This document shows positions 16,569 to 26,405 of a DNA stretch of 64,000 nt, one piece after another. The notes under the pieces were generated by a model. It was not told where the DNA came from. It worked only from the letters and a program-made list of their open reading frames with translations, and did no database searches. Within the stretch, counting starts at the first letter, position 1. Each line of letters starts with the position of its first letter. Position numbers and translations under genes: made by a program. The stretch comes from Desulfobulbaceae bacterium (lineage in GTDB: Bacteria; Desulfobacterota; Desulfobulbia; Desulfobulbales; SURF-16), in NCBI GenBank assembly GCA_020444175.1, contig JAHLLM010000025.1, forward strand, positions 1 to 64,000, in the 5' to 3' direction.

Positions 16569-16614
16569 AACATTAAAAATACAAAAATAGTACATTTTTT
16601 GTATTTTTAATGTT
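16569..16614. terminator. 19-bp perfect AT-rich inverted repeat
   Basis: AACATTAAAAATACAAAAA (16569-16587) is the exact reverse complement of 16596-16614, with an 8-nt loop TAGTACAT. It lies between the end of the spermidine synthase-like gene and the start of the GAK transcript, both on the minus strand. It may be a terminator for the upstream gene, or, with the GTAC core in its loop, part of the regulatory or partition site next to the TGTACA boxes. Confidence 0.5.
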
Positions 16615-16642
16615 ATGGCGTTGAACACAAACAAAAATACCA

Positions 16643-19237
16643 TTACATAAAAAGTTTACTTCGCAGCAAAAAGGCCTCCCTTTTCATGGGATTCGCCCTT
16701 TCCAGATCTTTCAAAAGCTGCTCGGATGATGCCCGGTCAACAGGGTAAAGCTCATAGGCAATTGCAAGGAGTGGATAATATGCTGAAGAAAAATCAGTAC
16801 TCTTGCGGACAACGGCAAGCAGTGGCTCTCTGACATTCTCATACATTTTTTTCACATCTCTGGTGGGTTTGATCTCAGCACCCGCCTGAAGAAATGCATC
16901 ACGGGCCAGCCAGTAGTTGTGAATGCGCTCCCGGGCCAGATAATCCTCTTCAGTGATGATGGAAGCGAACACCTCATCGGGATCGGCAGGTGAAAGTTCA
17001 TGAAGCAGGGCAAAAAATCTTTCGTAAGGAGGAGACTTTTCGGCATAGACAAAGCGTGGAGCGTTGAAAAGAACAACAGGATTGTCATCCGTGTTGAGAG
17101 GGCTGCTTGCGCTATATTCCCGAAGGGCACTACTGCCGGCCAGAAAAGTACCAAACAGGCTGTAAAAGCTGTCATACTTTAACGAAGCAACCTTCATATG
17201 CAATGAAGGGTCCTGAAGTCTCTTACGGTACCACTTTTCAGGATAACGTAAATGTTTCCGACCGCCGACAAGCCCAATAAGCGGCGACTGCAGACTGTAA
17301 TGAGCCAGATATGCCTGGCCGTCAGGGAAAACTTCAAGAAAACTTCTGGTGATGACCTTGAGCATATCCAGATCGAGTTGGTACAGAGGCAGCCATTGAC
17401 AAAAAAGCCCGTCATCAGTCAAAAGATTGCGTATGGATGAAAAATGTTCAACCGTATACAGTCCTCCGGCTCCGTCTCGTCCAGGATGAAAAAGATCGGC
17501 TATGATCACATCATATTTTTTCGTGCACATCGATATATAGCGTCTGGCATCTGCATTAATGAGATTGAGATTGTCCGAATAATCGGCGAGAGGGCCTGTG
17601 GCTTTTTCAAAATAGGGCATGACGTTGATTACTTCGGGAATCAGCTCCACTCCGTCAGCTTGCAGGTTCGGATAATCTGCTGCAGCTCCGAAGGTAATGC
17701 CTGTGCCAAGTCCGAGAAAAAGCGCAGATTTTGGGTCAGAATGCAGCAGTAATGGTAAATGCGCCTGACGGCGATCTGAAAAAACAGAGGTGGTCCCACC
17801 CATCTGAAAACGATTATTCACCTTAAGGTGCAAATCCTGGCGCTCATCCTCCACCACGGAAACAGAAGCCATCACTCCTTCCTGGTAAGCAACAACCCTG
17901 TCACCTTCAGGCAAAGAAACAAACTGATACTTAAACGGGGAAAACAGAATGAAGCACAGTAGAGCAATTGACACGGAAGTCATGGGTAAGGTTGCAATTC
18001 GCCACCGTGGCACCAGGAAAAGGTAGCTGCCGGCAACAAGAAGCAGACACATCTTTATACCGACTCGGGGAACAAGCCATATGCCAAAAAGAAGTGGAGC
18101 CAGGGAGCCGCCGATGGTATTCATGCAGAGCGCTCTGCCCACCCCGCCTTCAGATCCCCGAAGATATTGGGCCAGATGACTGAATGTTGCCCCCATGGCA
18201 AGAGTGGGAAGAAGAAAAAGAACCAGGGCGAGCACCATCTCAGCGGTTATGGCAGGCCAGAAACCACTACCGAACACAGTTTGCAGGAAGATAAAAATTG
18301 TCTCGGCATAGCGGAGCTCAAGGATACTGAGCAGACAGAAAAAAGAGAGGCAATGCAGCATGACGACAAGTTGACGTTCAAAATCCATACGCCCTTTGGA
18401 ATAGTGGTACAGAGCAGCTCCAGCTGCGGTACCGAACAGGTAGACCGTCAATATTGACGCAAAGGAAAAAACCGTATTCTCAAGAATCTGGCTGAGACTT
18501 CTGACCATGAGAACTTCAAACCCCATGCCCAAAAGACCTGTGCAGAAAAGTATCAGGTAAAGCCGAATGGACGGATGCCAATCATCTGCGGTTATTTCAC
18601 TTTTTTCTGGTACAGCTTTGTATTGAAACTGCAGAAAAAAGACACCTGCCGCACCGAGAAAATTCAAGCAGGCCAGGAATATTGAGGTTGAAGTCATGCC
18701 AAGAGAAGGCAGAATAGAAAAGGTTATGGCAAAAGTTCCTGCCATGGCCCCGAAGGTATTGATACTGTAGAGCCCGGCTACCATCTTTTCATTTCGAAGC
18801 TGCCCAAAGAATCGATCCATGGCCGGAAGTGTGCCGCCCATGGCGGTTGTTGCAGGCAGCAGTATGAAAAAGGGATAGAGAAAGGCCACTGTCCAATGCT
18901 GGACTGCTGTTGGTTCAATGCCAATCAGGGAGGATACTATCGGTGTTGCATGGGGGATATTAAAGGCCAGAATAATGGCCCAGGATCCGATCAGGAGTTC
19001 AAAACCGACATACCAGAGAGCCGGCCTGCCACTCCTGCTTACAGGCCGGTCAAAAATCCATGCCCCGAGTGCCAGCCCGCTGAAAAAAGCGCTGACCACA
19101 GCAAGCATACTGATTATTTCATGGCCAAGACTTACGGTGAGCATTCTTGTCCAGAGAATCTCATAACCAAGTCCGGCTGCCCCGGAGAGAAAAAAAAGAA
19201 TAAAAAGGAAATGATGATGCGTTTTGTTTGGTTGCAT
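16643..19237 (-). CDS. Membrane-fused spermidine synthase-like protein
   Basis: About 864 residues. The N-terminal half has many hydrophobic segments, starting HHHFLFILFFLSGAAGLGYEILWTRML, a hallmark of the fused MFS/spermidine synthase family. From about residue 490 a soluble domain carries SALFLGLGTGITFG (SAM-binding) and YDVIIADLFHPGRDGAGGLY, as in spermidine synthases. A C-terminal helical tail has TPR-like character. It may transfer an aminopropyl or related group at the membrane; the substrate is unknown. ATG at 19237 (MQPNKTHHHF) is chosen because the residues upstream to 19318 look non-coding, but it lacks a clear ribosome binding site. It is 25-30 bp downstream-adjacent to no coupled gene. 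Confidence 0.8.
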   Translation of the reverse strand: MQPNKTHHHFLFILFFLSGAAGLGYEILWTRMLTVSLGHEIISMLAVVSAFFSGLALGAWIFDRPVSRSGRPALWYVGFELLIGSWAIILAFNIPHATPIVSSLIGIEPTAVQHWTVAFLYPFFILLPATTAMGGTLPAMDRFFGQLRNEKMVAGLYSINTFGAMAGTFAITFSILPSLGMTSTSIFLACLNFLGAAGVFFLQFQYKAVPEKSEITADDWHPSIRLYLILFCTGLLGMGFEVLMVRSLSQILENTVFSFASILTVYLFGTAAGAALYHYSKGRMDFERQLVVMLHCLSFFCLLSILELRYAETIFIFLQTVFGSGFWPAITAEMVLALVLFLLPTLAMGATFSHLAQYLRGSEGGVGRALCMNTIGGSLAPLLFGIWLVPRVGIKMCLLLVAGSYLFLVPRWRIATLPMTSVSIALLCFILFSPFKYQFVSLPEGDRVVAYQEGVMASVSVVEDERQDLHLKVNNRFQMGGTTSVFSDRRQAHLPLLLHSDPKSALFLGLGTGITFGAAADYPNLQADGVELIPEVINVMPYFEKATGPLADYSDNLNLINADARRYISMCTKKYDVIIADLFHPGRDGAGGLYTVEHFSSIRNLLTDDGLFCQWLPLYQLDLDMLKVITRSFLEVFPDGQAYLAHYSLQSPLIGLVGGRKHLRYPEKWYRKRLQDPSLHMKVASLKYDSFYSLFGTFLAGSSALREYSASSPLNTDDNPVVLFNAPRFVYAEKSPPYERFFALLHELSPADPDEVFASIITEEDYLARERIHNYWLARDAFLQAGAEIKPTRDVKKMYENVREPLLAVVRKSTDFSSAYYPLLAIAYELYPVDRASSEQLLKDLERANPMKREAFLLRSKLFM

Positions 19238-19345
19238 GGCTTTATGTACTGATATTAAGAGGGGTTCCCCCCCAAAAAAAGAAATCAACGGAAGGGGAAA
19301 ATCCCTCCCGTTGATCAAAATAAATGATATGAAAATCAGAAATGA

Positions 19346-21121
19346 TTAATCATTATGCTTGTGCTCACCATGGCCTTTTTTCTTTCCATGCCGGTCGTCA
19401 TCCTTGTCTTCCTCTTCAACTACCTTGATGAAAATTGGGTTTGAGTAGAACCACAGGTCGGCATAGGCCTCGGCCACTTCATCAAGTTTGCTGTTGGTGG
19501 CAATGGACACATCGCTAAACAGCATGCCCTCGAGGTCTTCCGCATTCATCGGAGCATAGATGTTGTCACTTGCCAGTGAATCAGCAAGCGGGTTCCCTGC
19601 CTCATCTGTCTCAAACGGAACGTTGGCAGGCATGTTGGTGCCGCGCAGACGGACGAACATGGATTTTTCTACCGGAAAAGTTGACACATAGGTCATGTAA
19701 CCATCTTTATCAATACCGCCGTGACGTTCAAATGTGGCGATGACTGCAGTATTGGTTTCATAATCGGTGGCAACGACATCATCAGCATTGGTCATGGGTA
19801 CATTACCGGTAATATCACCAGCTATCATATCGATATGATCAAGAACAGGCATATTGAGTGGTTGGGAAATGCCTATCTGAGCCAGGGAAGGATTGTCCAT
19901 ATCAAGGGGGCAATAGTTGGTGCCGGCGGGATCATGAACTTTGATCTTGATCCTGACTTTATGGCCAGCTTCAACTTCCAGCGTCTCACCCATCATGGCT
20001 GTCTGATGTCCGCTCTTTGCAGTAAATTCGAGTTCATCAATCAGGTCACCCTGTACGTTCCAGACATTGCCGGAACGGTTGCCTTCAAAAACGGCCTGGA
20101 TTTTGTCATCAGCTGTTGTATTAATGTAAGTGTAGTTTTTCTGATACTCACCAGGCCAGAAATCACTGCCGCCCGTTGACCAGTGGTTATGATAGTCGGA
20201 GCTGGCAAAGTTTGTGAATTTACGCCCCTCTGCAAGGAGCCCGTCCCACAGACCGCCGATGGTGGCTACAAAAAAGCCGGTGCCGCCATAGGTGCCGCCT
20301 CCCAGTGAGCCTCGACTGAAACCACGGTCACCGGATGTCTGATGTCCGGGGGCACCTTCAAAGCCGATTGCCACATCAGGACCGGCATCCATCCAGTTGC
20401 GGAAATCTTCGATCAGGTAGCTCCAGGCCCGCTCAACATGGGCAGGCACAACCCACGCCTCTCCAATGCCTGACTCAACCAGGGCCTGCATCCATTTGAC
20501 ACCGAGAAGGGCATCGTCTTTATCATCATTTGTCTTGCTGAGAACATTGCCGTGGTCAGCAGTATCAAGGAGACTTGATTCGCCGTCCCGACTGGTGTCG
20601 TCATCGCTGCGGTCAAAACGATATTCAAACTCGCTTATTGCGGTAGCCTCATCCGTATCCTGGTGAATAGCGGTTGAGCAATGCTCGTGGCCCGGTACGT
20701 TCCATTCAAGACCATTAATCACTGTCTTGTCTGAAAGGTCCATGCGTGTTGTCTGGATATCAGGGTATACGAAATCACGAAGGCTCTGCCAGCGCCACAT
20801 TTCCTGATGCCCCCCACTGAATTCAACATCGCCAAGAATAGGGTTCACTGGATAAACAGCTGGGTCATCCCAGTAATTGCCGTTGCCGTCCCGGTTACGC
20901 TCACCGCCGTGCTCAGAGTTTGCCCACCAGTCAAGACCAAAATTGGCATTTTCCTGCATGACCTGCATAAAGGGATAACTGCCGTCGGTGTACAGAGAAT
21001 GCTGATGGAAATCACCAGGTTGATATTGGCCGGCAGGTTTCTTGGCATGTGCATTTTGGCCAATCACCAACGGCATGGCCAGAGTTACTGTCAAAGCGAT
21101 TGCTTTCAGACTTTTTTTCAT
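19346..21121 (-). CDS. Secreted PHP-type metallophosphoesterase-like protein
   Basis: 591 residues with a Sec signal peptide (MKKSLKAIALTVTLAMPLVI, cleavage after AHA). PHP-type metal motifs follow in order: GDFHQHSLYTDGSYPF (H-x-H), WWANSEHGG, NGLEWNVPGHEH, WVVPAHVER, IGFEGAPGHQ and FASSDYHNHW (D-x-H). It should be an exported metal-dependent hydrolase, possibly a phosphoesterase. The last 20 residues are Asp/Lys/His-rich (EEEDKDDDRHGKKKGHGEHK), which could bind metal. The gene stands alone, with a 556-bp gap upstream and 109 bp to the next gene downstream. The fold call is from motifs, the substrate is unknown. Confidence 0.75.
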   Translation of the reverse strand: MKKSLKAIALTVTLAMPLVIGQNAHAKKPAGQYQPGDFHQHSLYTDGSYPFMQVMQENANFGLDWWANSEHGGERNRDGNGNYWDDPAVYPVNPILGDVEFSGGHQEMWRWQSLRDFVYPDIQTTRMDLSDKTVINGLEWNVPGHEHCSTAIHQDTDEATAISEFEYRFDRSDDDTSRDGESSLLDTADHGNVLSKTNDDKDDALLGVKWMQALVESGIGEAWVVPAHVERAWSYLIEDFRNWMDAGPDVAIGFEGAPGHQTSGDRGFSRGSLGGGTYGGTGFFVATIGGLWDGLLAEGRKFTNFASSDYHNHWSTGGSDFWPGEYQKNYTYINTTADDKIQAVFEGNRSGNVWNVQGDLIDELEFTAKSGHQTAMMGETLEVEAGHKVRIKIKVHDPAGTNYCPLDMDNPSLAQIGISQPLNMPVLDHIDMIAGDITGNVPMTNADDVVATDYETNTAVIATFERHGGIDKDGYMTYVSTFPVEKSMFVRLRGTNMPANVPFETDEAGNPLADSLASDNIYAPMNAEDLEGMLFSDVSIATNSKLDEVAEAYADLWFYSNPIFIKVVEEEDKDDDRHGKKKGHGEHKHND

Positions 21122-21677
21122 TTTCTTGCTCCGTTTTTTTTTGTTAATTTCATTCAGAATATTTTGCCGAAAATCAAAAAACGATCAGTCAAATATGTGT
21201 TCGATAAGCACCTCCTCTGCTCACTGTTAAACTTAACAAATCGGCCACTCTCTCTTTAACGCCTCGTTTATGCCTCTTCAGCCGGAAATACCACCTTGAC
21301 CACCGCCAAAACGCGTATACCTTGTGAAATTTCGTTTTCAAGCGATCAGCTTCAGGACTTTTAACGAGTTCATCTTTTTCAGAGATTCTTAAAAAGGTCT
21401 CTTTACCGTTCAATCAAATGACTGAGTAACTTTTAGCAGGCCAGTATTAAGAAAAGATTAGGAGAGGATTAAAAAATGAACAGCAATTCATTAGTAAAAA
21501 AATAATGAAAATATAACGGGAAGATAAAACAAACATAACATTCGCTTTATAAGTTTGAACTGTTCTCAACGGCAGCTGTTGGAGCTGCCGTTTAATAATT
21601 TTAGGGCAGAGGGTCATTCCTTTCTGTCCTGTTTTTTTGAGGCGAAACTTGAATTAACTTAAAAGAAAAAAAGGCTA
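21122..21677. other. Intergenic region with one hairpin
   Basis: A 556-bp gap between the PhoH gene end and the secreted PHP gene start. At 21568-21592 AACGGCAGCT-GTTGG-AGCTGCCGTT forms a 10-bp stem followed on the plus strand by TTTAATAATTTT. It may terminate transcription downstream of phoH, although the T-run lies on the plus side. No gene was found. Confidence 0.5.
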
Positions 21678-23006
21678 TCAGAGAAGATCGCTGGCAAGTT
21701 CTGCGAGTTTCGACCTTTCGCCTTTCTGCAGATTGGTGTGTGAATAGAGGGGATGGCCCTGCATTTTTTCAATAAGGTTGCTGAGTCCGTTTGACAGTGA
21801 GTCGAGATAAGGGTGATCAATCTGGAAAATATCACCGGTAAAGACTATTTTGGTGCCGTCACCGGCCCGGGTGATGATCGTCTTGATTTCATGGGGCGTA
21901 AGATTCTGGGCCTCATCAACAATGAGGAATATGTTCACCAGACTTCTTCCGCGTATGTAAGCCAGTGGTTCAATCATCAATTTCTCATTTTCAAGGAGTT
22001 CTTTGATCTTTCGCGACCTGTCGCTTCCTTCGGAAAATTGATTGCGGATAACGCCGAGATTATCATAAAGGGGCTGCATATAGGGTCCAAGCTTTGAGTT
22101 GATATCGCCGGGCAGATAGCCGATGTCTTTATTACTCAAAGGGATAATTGGACGGGCCAGTAAAATCTGACGGTAATGGCGTCTGTTTTCAAGGGCCGCA
22201 GCCAGGGCCAGCAGGGTTTTTCCGGTACCAGCCTTGCCGGAAATAGTGACAAGGGGAATATTGGGATTAAGCAGACTATGTAAGGCAAAGGTCTGCTCAG
22301 CATTTTTGGGTGTAATGCCGTATGCCTGGGTTTTGTTAATTCGTTTGATGGTATGGGTTTCACCATCACAGAATGCCAGAACGGATTTGCGCCCATTGCG
22401 CAGAATAAGATACTCATTACAAAGGATAGGGTTTTCGGCAACAACTTTATCCTGACTTACTTCAAAAGGGGCGGTGTAGAGTTTTTCCACCACCTCACCG
22501 CTTTGGTCATCATTAATGCGGGAGCCGGTATACAGTGTTGTAATATCCTTGACATGATCTGTTGTATAATCCTGGGCCATCAATCCTACGGATTTTGCCT
22601 TCATGCGCAGGTTTACATCTTTGGTAACAAGTATCACCTTTTTGGTTTTATTTTCCAGCAACAGGTGATAGCCGATATTTAAAATATGGTGATCCGGTTT
22701 GGCAGGATTAAAATTTGCCCGAAGATGCTCATGCAGTTGCATTTCAAGCCGCACCATGATTTTGCCGTGACCAGGTCCGATTTTGATGCCGCCGTTAAAA
22801 AGCTTGTCACCGCTCAGCTCGTCCAGGGTACGGGCAAACTGACGCGCATGGTAATTGAGAGACTCATTGCCTTTTTTGAAATGATCCAGTTCTTCAAGAA
22901 CCGTGATGGGGATAACGATATCGTGTTCTTCAAATTGGAGAATGCAGGATGAATCATGGAGTATGACGTTGGTATCGAGAATAAAAAGTTTCTTTTTTCG
23001 GGCCAT
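21678..23006 (-). CDS. PhoH family protein with N-terminal PIN domain
   Basis: About 442 residues. The PIN nuclease-like domain spans about 1-140 ([42 protein letters not shown] with conserved acids). The PhoH ATPase domain follows, with [18 protein letters not shown] (Walker A), [23 protein letters not shown] (Walker B) and [12 protein letters not shown]. It is an RNA-targeting helicase/RNase-type protein of the PhoH2 group. ATG at 23006 follows GGGGTGGTA and begins the PIN strand; a longer in-frame start at 23048 lacks support. The next gene upstream, a small coiled-coil protein, ends 205 bp away. Confidence 0.92.
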   Translation of the reverse strand: MARKKKLFILDTNVILHDSSCILQFEEHDIVIPITVLEELDHFKKGNESLNYHARQFARTLDELSGDKLFNGGIKIGPGHGKIMVRLEMQLHEHLRANFNPAKPDHHILNIGYHLLLENKTKKVILVTKDVNLRMKAKSVGLMAQDYTTDHVKDITTLYTGSRINDDQSGEVVEKLYTAPFEVSQDKVVAENPILCNEYLILRNGRKSVLAFCDGETHTIKRINKTQAYGITPKNAEQTFALHSLLNPNIPLVTISGKAGTGKTLLALAAALENRRHYRQILLARPIIPLSNKDIGYLPGDINSKLGPYMQPLYDNLGVIRNQFSEGSDRSRKIKELLENEKLMIEPLAYIRGRSLVNIFLIVDEAQNLTPHEIKTIITRAGDGTKIVFTGDIFQIDHPYLDSLSNGLSNLIEKMQGHPLYSHTNLQKGERSKLAELASDLL

Positions 23007-23210
23007 TACCACCCCTGTTGTAATTTTAAAAGTAGAAGGAGCCCACAAGGTAGCTCCACATTCAGAATATACTGAAACTGAAGCCTCGGCAAGATTAATT
23101 CCGTTCCAGCATGACGAATAAAGGTCTTAATAAAGAGAGGAAGCATCCAGAGCTTATTGAGGAAAAAGCAAAGAGACCGGCTTGAGAAATAATGGATAGT
23201 TTTTGTGGAA

Positions 23211-23417
23211 TTAAAAACGGCCTTCACCCAATGCCTCTTTGGCATCTTTATCATCAAAACCAATAAGGCTGATGTATTCTTTTTTCAGCTGATCCAAGGC
23301 TTCCCGGCAGGAACTTTCCTTGTTTTCCAGTAACATCTCAAGCTTTTTTATATAAACCTGCTGTGCTGTTAACTGATCGCGCAAATAATAAAACTCCTTA
23401 AAAAGCGTATCATTCAT
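23211..23417 (-). CDS. Small coiled-coil hypothetical protein
   Basis: 68 residues with a continuous helix (RDQLTAQQVYIKKLEMLLEN and onward) and a conserved-looking C-terminal tail DAKEALGEGRF. Charged and heptad-like, it probably forms a coiled coil. ATG at 23417 has GGGGAT upstream; a GTG at 23432 is possible. No family was recognised. It lies between phoH and the chemoreceptor, both on the same strand. Confidence 0.5.
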   Translation of the reverse strand: MNDTLFKEFYYLRDQLTAQQVYIKKLEMLLENKESSCREALDQLKKEYISLIGFDDKDAKEALGEGRF

Positions 23418-23628
23418 TTTTTGAATCCCCACAAAAAATCTTTACAGCTTTTCACAGATTGGATAGCCGCTATTCATATTTACAATGGAATTTTCATCAG
23501 CTTCATTGCATATTATTTTACCGTACGAGTATTAAAAACAGATTTCATTTACATTAAAATTTTATTTGAAATGCAATATACCTTTATTATGTAGTCTGGC
23601 TGCGCGCTCCCATTCAGCCGACACAGCC

Positions 23629-25638
23629 TCAACCAGTTTGCGGCAGCAACCCATTTATCTCACCTGGGGTTTCCTCCGAATGATCGCAAACACTGTCAGC
23701 CTGTTTCCAAGCGCCTGTGGCACATTCATTCAATTCGTCTTTGGCTTCGTCGGGAAGATCGAGTGATTTGTCAGCTGAACCAGTTGCGTGAGGTTCTGCG
23801 TTTCCACCCAACAGACGCAGCTTTTCTCTTGTTTTATCAAGAAGTCTGCTTACCTCGCTGGCGATTTCTGTCGAATGGTCATGAACACTGTCTGACATGT
23901 CCAATGTGCTCGATGCGGCATCATTCACCTTTTCAATTGTATCGGAAACCTCGATCATATTGTCGGCCGTGCCTACGGCAAGTTGTGAAATTGTTGCTGT
24001 GGCTTTTTCCTGTTCTGTGACTGCCTCTACAATACACAGACCGGTCTGGTTCATTTTTTCGACAGAGAGTTCTATCTGTTGGAGGCTGGAAATCATTGCC
24101 TGACCGGCGGCATCAATTGCTGCAATTTTTAACATGATATCCTCGGTTGCCTTGGCCGTTTCCAGGGAAAGCATTTTTACCTCAGAAGCCACAACGGCAA
24201 ACCCTTTTCCGTGCACTCCCGCCCTGGAAGCTTCAATATTTGCATTCAGGGCAAGCAATTTGGTTTGCTCGGCAATTTTCCGCACAATTCCTGTAATGCT
24301 GTTTATGTCGAGCGTTGCCTGACTCAGCTGTTGGACATTACTTTGGGATTCATGGGCATCATGTATAATTTTCTGAACGATCTTGTTCTGATCATCAATC
24401 TTGCGATGAATATCCGTGACCAGTGTTTCCTGATTTTTAGCTGCCTCTGATACGGTGTTTGTGTTTTCCGCAGTTTTTTGAACATTCTCTACCACACTCA
24501 GCGACTGGTCGCGGGTTTTTGCAGCAAGATCGTGCTGGGAATCGGCTAATTTAACTAATACATCGGCTTTCCTTTCAAGTTTACCAATGATATTTGTGGT
24601 GTTCTCAAGCAGATCGTCAATAATATTTTCTGTCTGCATTCGTCTCCGGTTCTCTTCCTCTTTTTCACGGATTTTTCTTTCATCCTCCCTGCGGAGATCG
24701 AGCAACGCCTGTTTAAAATTTGTTATTGCCCCTGAAAGGATCCCTATCTGGTCACGGCGATATTTGAAAGGAATGTCCGGAAATTTGCCGGCCCTCACCT
24801 CATCAATTACCGAGGTAAGGCGAGAAAGCGGTTTTTCAATAATAGTGCGGGTCAAAAAAAACAGCACAAGCAGGTTTATTGAAAGTGTCAACAGGCTCAC
24901 AAAGAGAGATGTTCGTTCTCTTTGTGAACGTATATCCTGCAGCACCTGTTGCTGTGCTGCTATTTTTTCTACCTGGCCGAGAATTTCATTGCGTGTTTTT
25001 TCAGCCTTGAGCCCTTCCTCGGCAAGGATAAGCGAGAGTTCCCGAACTTTGCTTTTAAAGGCATCGGGATTATTCACCTCTTGCTCGATGGTGGAAACAG
25101 CGTCACGAAGTTGCAGCGCATCCCTGCCAGGAGAATCGCTTTTCAGGGTGATGCGTTCAACAGATTCACTGAAATTGTCATTCTCATCAAAAAGTCCGAA
25201 TGAAACGATCAAGGCGTTCGGTTCTTCCTGTACAATGACTTTATTTTTGGCCAGGTCTCTTCGTTCCTTTCGGGAATAGAGTTTTTTATACTGCTCCCGA
25301 CCTTGCAGAATCTTCTTGTCAGTCGTTTGAAAATGTTGCTCCAGAAAATCATAAATTTTTCTTGTAGGATCAATTTCAAAAAAATGAGGCAGGGAGAGAT
25401 ATTTATTTTGTAATTCAACAACTGTTTCCCTGAGATTACTGCTCAACTGTTCACGAATGGCCAGCAGATCATCTACCTTGCTTTCAACTTGATTATTTGC
25501 CCTGTAATTTACAAAAAAGAGTACTCCTATGCAGATAACTGATATTATGGCAACACCGCTCAGAAGCTTTGTTCCCACGGTAATCCATTTGGTTTCCGGC
25601 TTACATATCTTACGGATCATAAGTTTTTTCAACCTCAT
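23629..25638 (-). CDS. Methyl-accepting chemotaxis protein
   Basis: 669 residues. A first membrane helix (about 22-46, LLSGVAIISVICIGVLFFVN), a roughly 200-residue periplasmic helical sensor region, a second membrane helix (about 243-265), a HAMP-like segment, and a long cytoplasmic helical bundle. The bundle carries the signalling hairpin IAEQTKLLALNANIEASRAG followed by GKGFAVVASEVKMLS. It senses an unknown ligand and signals to CheA/CheW. The sensor domain matches no ligand-binding family I recognise. It is monocistronic, with a 362-bp gap upstream. The C-terminal tail after the signalling domain is about 60 residues and not a recognisable CheR docking motif. Confidence 0.93.
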   Translation of the reverse strand: MRLKKLMIRKICKPETKWITVGTKLLSGVAIISVICIGVLFFVNYRANNQVESKVDDLLAIREQLSSNLRETVVELQNKYLSLPHFFEIDPTRKIYDFLEQHFQTTDKKILQGREQYKKLYSRKERRDLAKNKVIVQEEPNALIVSFGLFDENDNFSESVERITLKSDSPGRDALQLRDAVSTIEQEVNNPDAFKSKVRELSLILAEEGLKAEKTRNEILGQVEKIAAQQQVLQDIRSQRERTSLFVSLLTLSINLLVLFFLTRTIIEKPLSRLTSVIDEVRAGKFPDIPFKYRRDQIGILSGAITNFKQALLDLRREDERKIREKEEENRRRMQTENIIDDLLENTTNIIGKLERKADVLVKLADSQHDLAAKTRDQSLSVVENVQKTAENTNTVSEAAKNQETLVTDIHRKIDDQNKIVQKIIHDAHESQSNVQQLSQATLDINSITGIVRKIAEQTKLLALNANIEASRAGVHGKGFAVVASEVKMLSLETAKATEDIMLKIAAIDAAGQAMISSLQQIELSVEKMNQTGLCIVEAVTEQEKATATISQLAVGTADNMIEVSDTIEKVNDAASSTLDMSDSVHDHSTEIASEVSRLLDKTREKLRLLGGNAEPHATGSADKSLDLPDEAKDELNECATGAWKQADSVCDHSEETPGEINGLLPQTG

Positions 25639-26000
25639 TTTCTTGAATAAAATAAACGCATTAGACTTTTTTTATCTTAATTTGATTTTGTTATTTTTTG
25701 ATCAAGGAATGGTTAAAATGATGTTAAAAAGAGTTATGGGATTGTTTTTTGAAATGCAGATACGTGGGAATGATGGAATGAGAATCAGTTCGGGAAAGTG
25801 CGATTCCAAACGAGGAGGGTTCCGGAATGAAAATCGAGGGGAAGGGATTTCCATTCCGGAACGAGGGAGAGAGAACTTTAACAGTTAAAGCCGTTTCGCC
25901 TCAACTATTTCAAAACTACCTCTCAAATATTCAGATTGTGTTTGGAATGTATTAAAAGAATATTACTTCTTTGCTTATCATCTGAACGCTACATCCTGAA
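25639..26000. other. Intergenic region with an 11-bp inverted repeat
   Basis: A 362-bp gap upstream of the chemoreceptor. GTTCCGGAATG (25819-25829) and CATTCCGGAAC (25852-25862) are exact reverse complements with a 22-nt loop, in a purine-rich segment with several GGAATGA-like words. It looks like a dispersed extragenic palindrome. No gene was found. Confidence 0.5.
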
Positions 26001-26405
26001 CTAATCAGTCACCAATTCAGACATTATGAGACCATAAAAACTGCCGGACAAATCAGATTGGTACTTCCAGCCAAGATGAACGCGGCAGGTAGCGCACATG
26101 CTGTAACGCCAGGAGCAACCGGTAAACCAGGTGCAGTCCTTTGTAGGAGGACCATATGTCACGCAACCGGGAGCTATGGAAAAACAACCAATACCAAACA
26201 CCTTGCCGTAGGGGTTGGCAAAGGTGTGCCTATGACTGCCGTTCATTTCAATCATCTGCCCGGCAGTGGTGATCCTGGCCCGGCAATGACGGCAGCGATA
26301 TACTACTCCCTTGTCACCGGTATCTGTTTTTTCGTCGGTTTTACTGAAAACAGTGTCTTTGGGAGAAAAATCGACTTCCCTGCATGATATTCCCAAATCA
26401 AACAT
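26001..26405 (-). CDS. CULT (cereblon-type) domain protein
   Basis: About 134 residues. CRHC and CATC (each C-x2-C) supply a zinc site, and three Trp residues in DCTWFTGCSWRYSMC and LGWKYQ form the arrangement of the CULT domain's aromatic cage. SHRHTFANPYGKVFGIGCF is the preceding conserved strand set. The CULT domain is the thalidomide-binding fold of cereblon; a single-domain bacterial example from Magnetospirillum is well known. The natural ligand in bacteria is unknown. The ATG at 26405 overlaps the end of yjbQ by 8 bp, so translation is coupled; a longer start at 26435 is less likely. The residues before the zinc site have no recognised domain. Confidence 0.85.
   Translation of the reverse strand: MFDLGISCREVDFSPKDTVFSKTDEKTDTGDKGVVYRCRHCRARITTAGQMIEMNGSHRHTFANPYGKVFGIGCFSIAPGCVTYGPPTKDCTWFTGCSWRYSMCATCRVHLGWKYQSDLSGSFYGLIMSELVTD

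Noticed and set aside
24587-25279. 230-codon open frame on the plus strand
   Set aside because: It is wholly antisense to the chemoreceptor, Ser/Arg-rich and without a family match, so it is a shadow of that gene.
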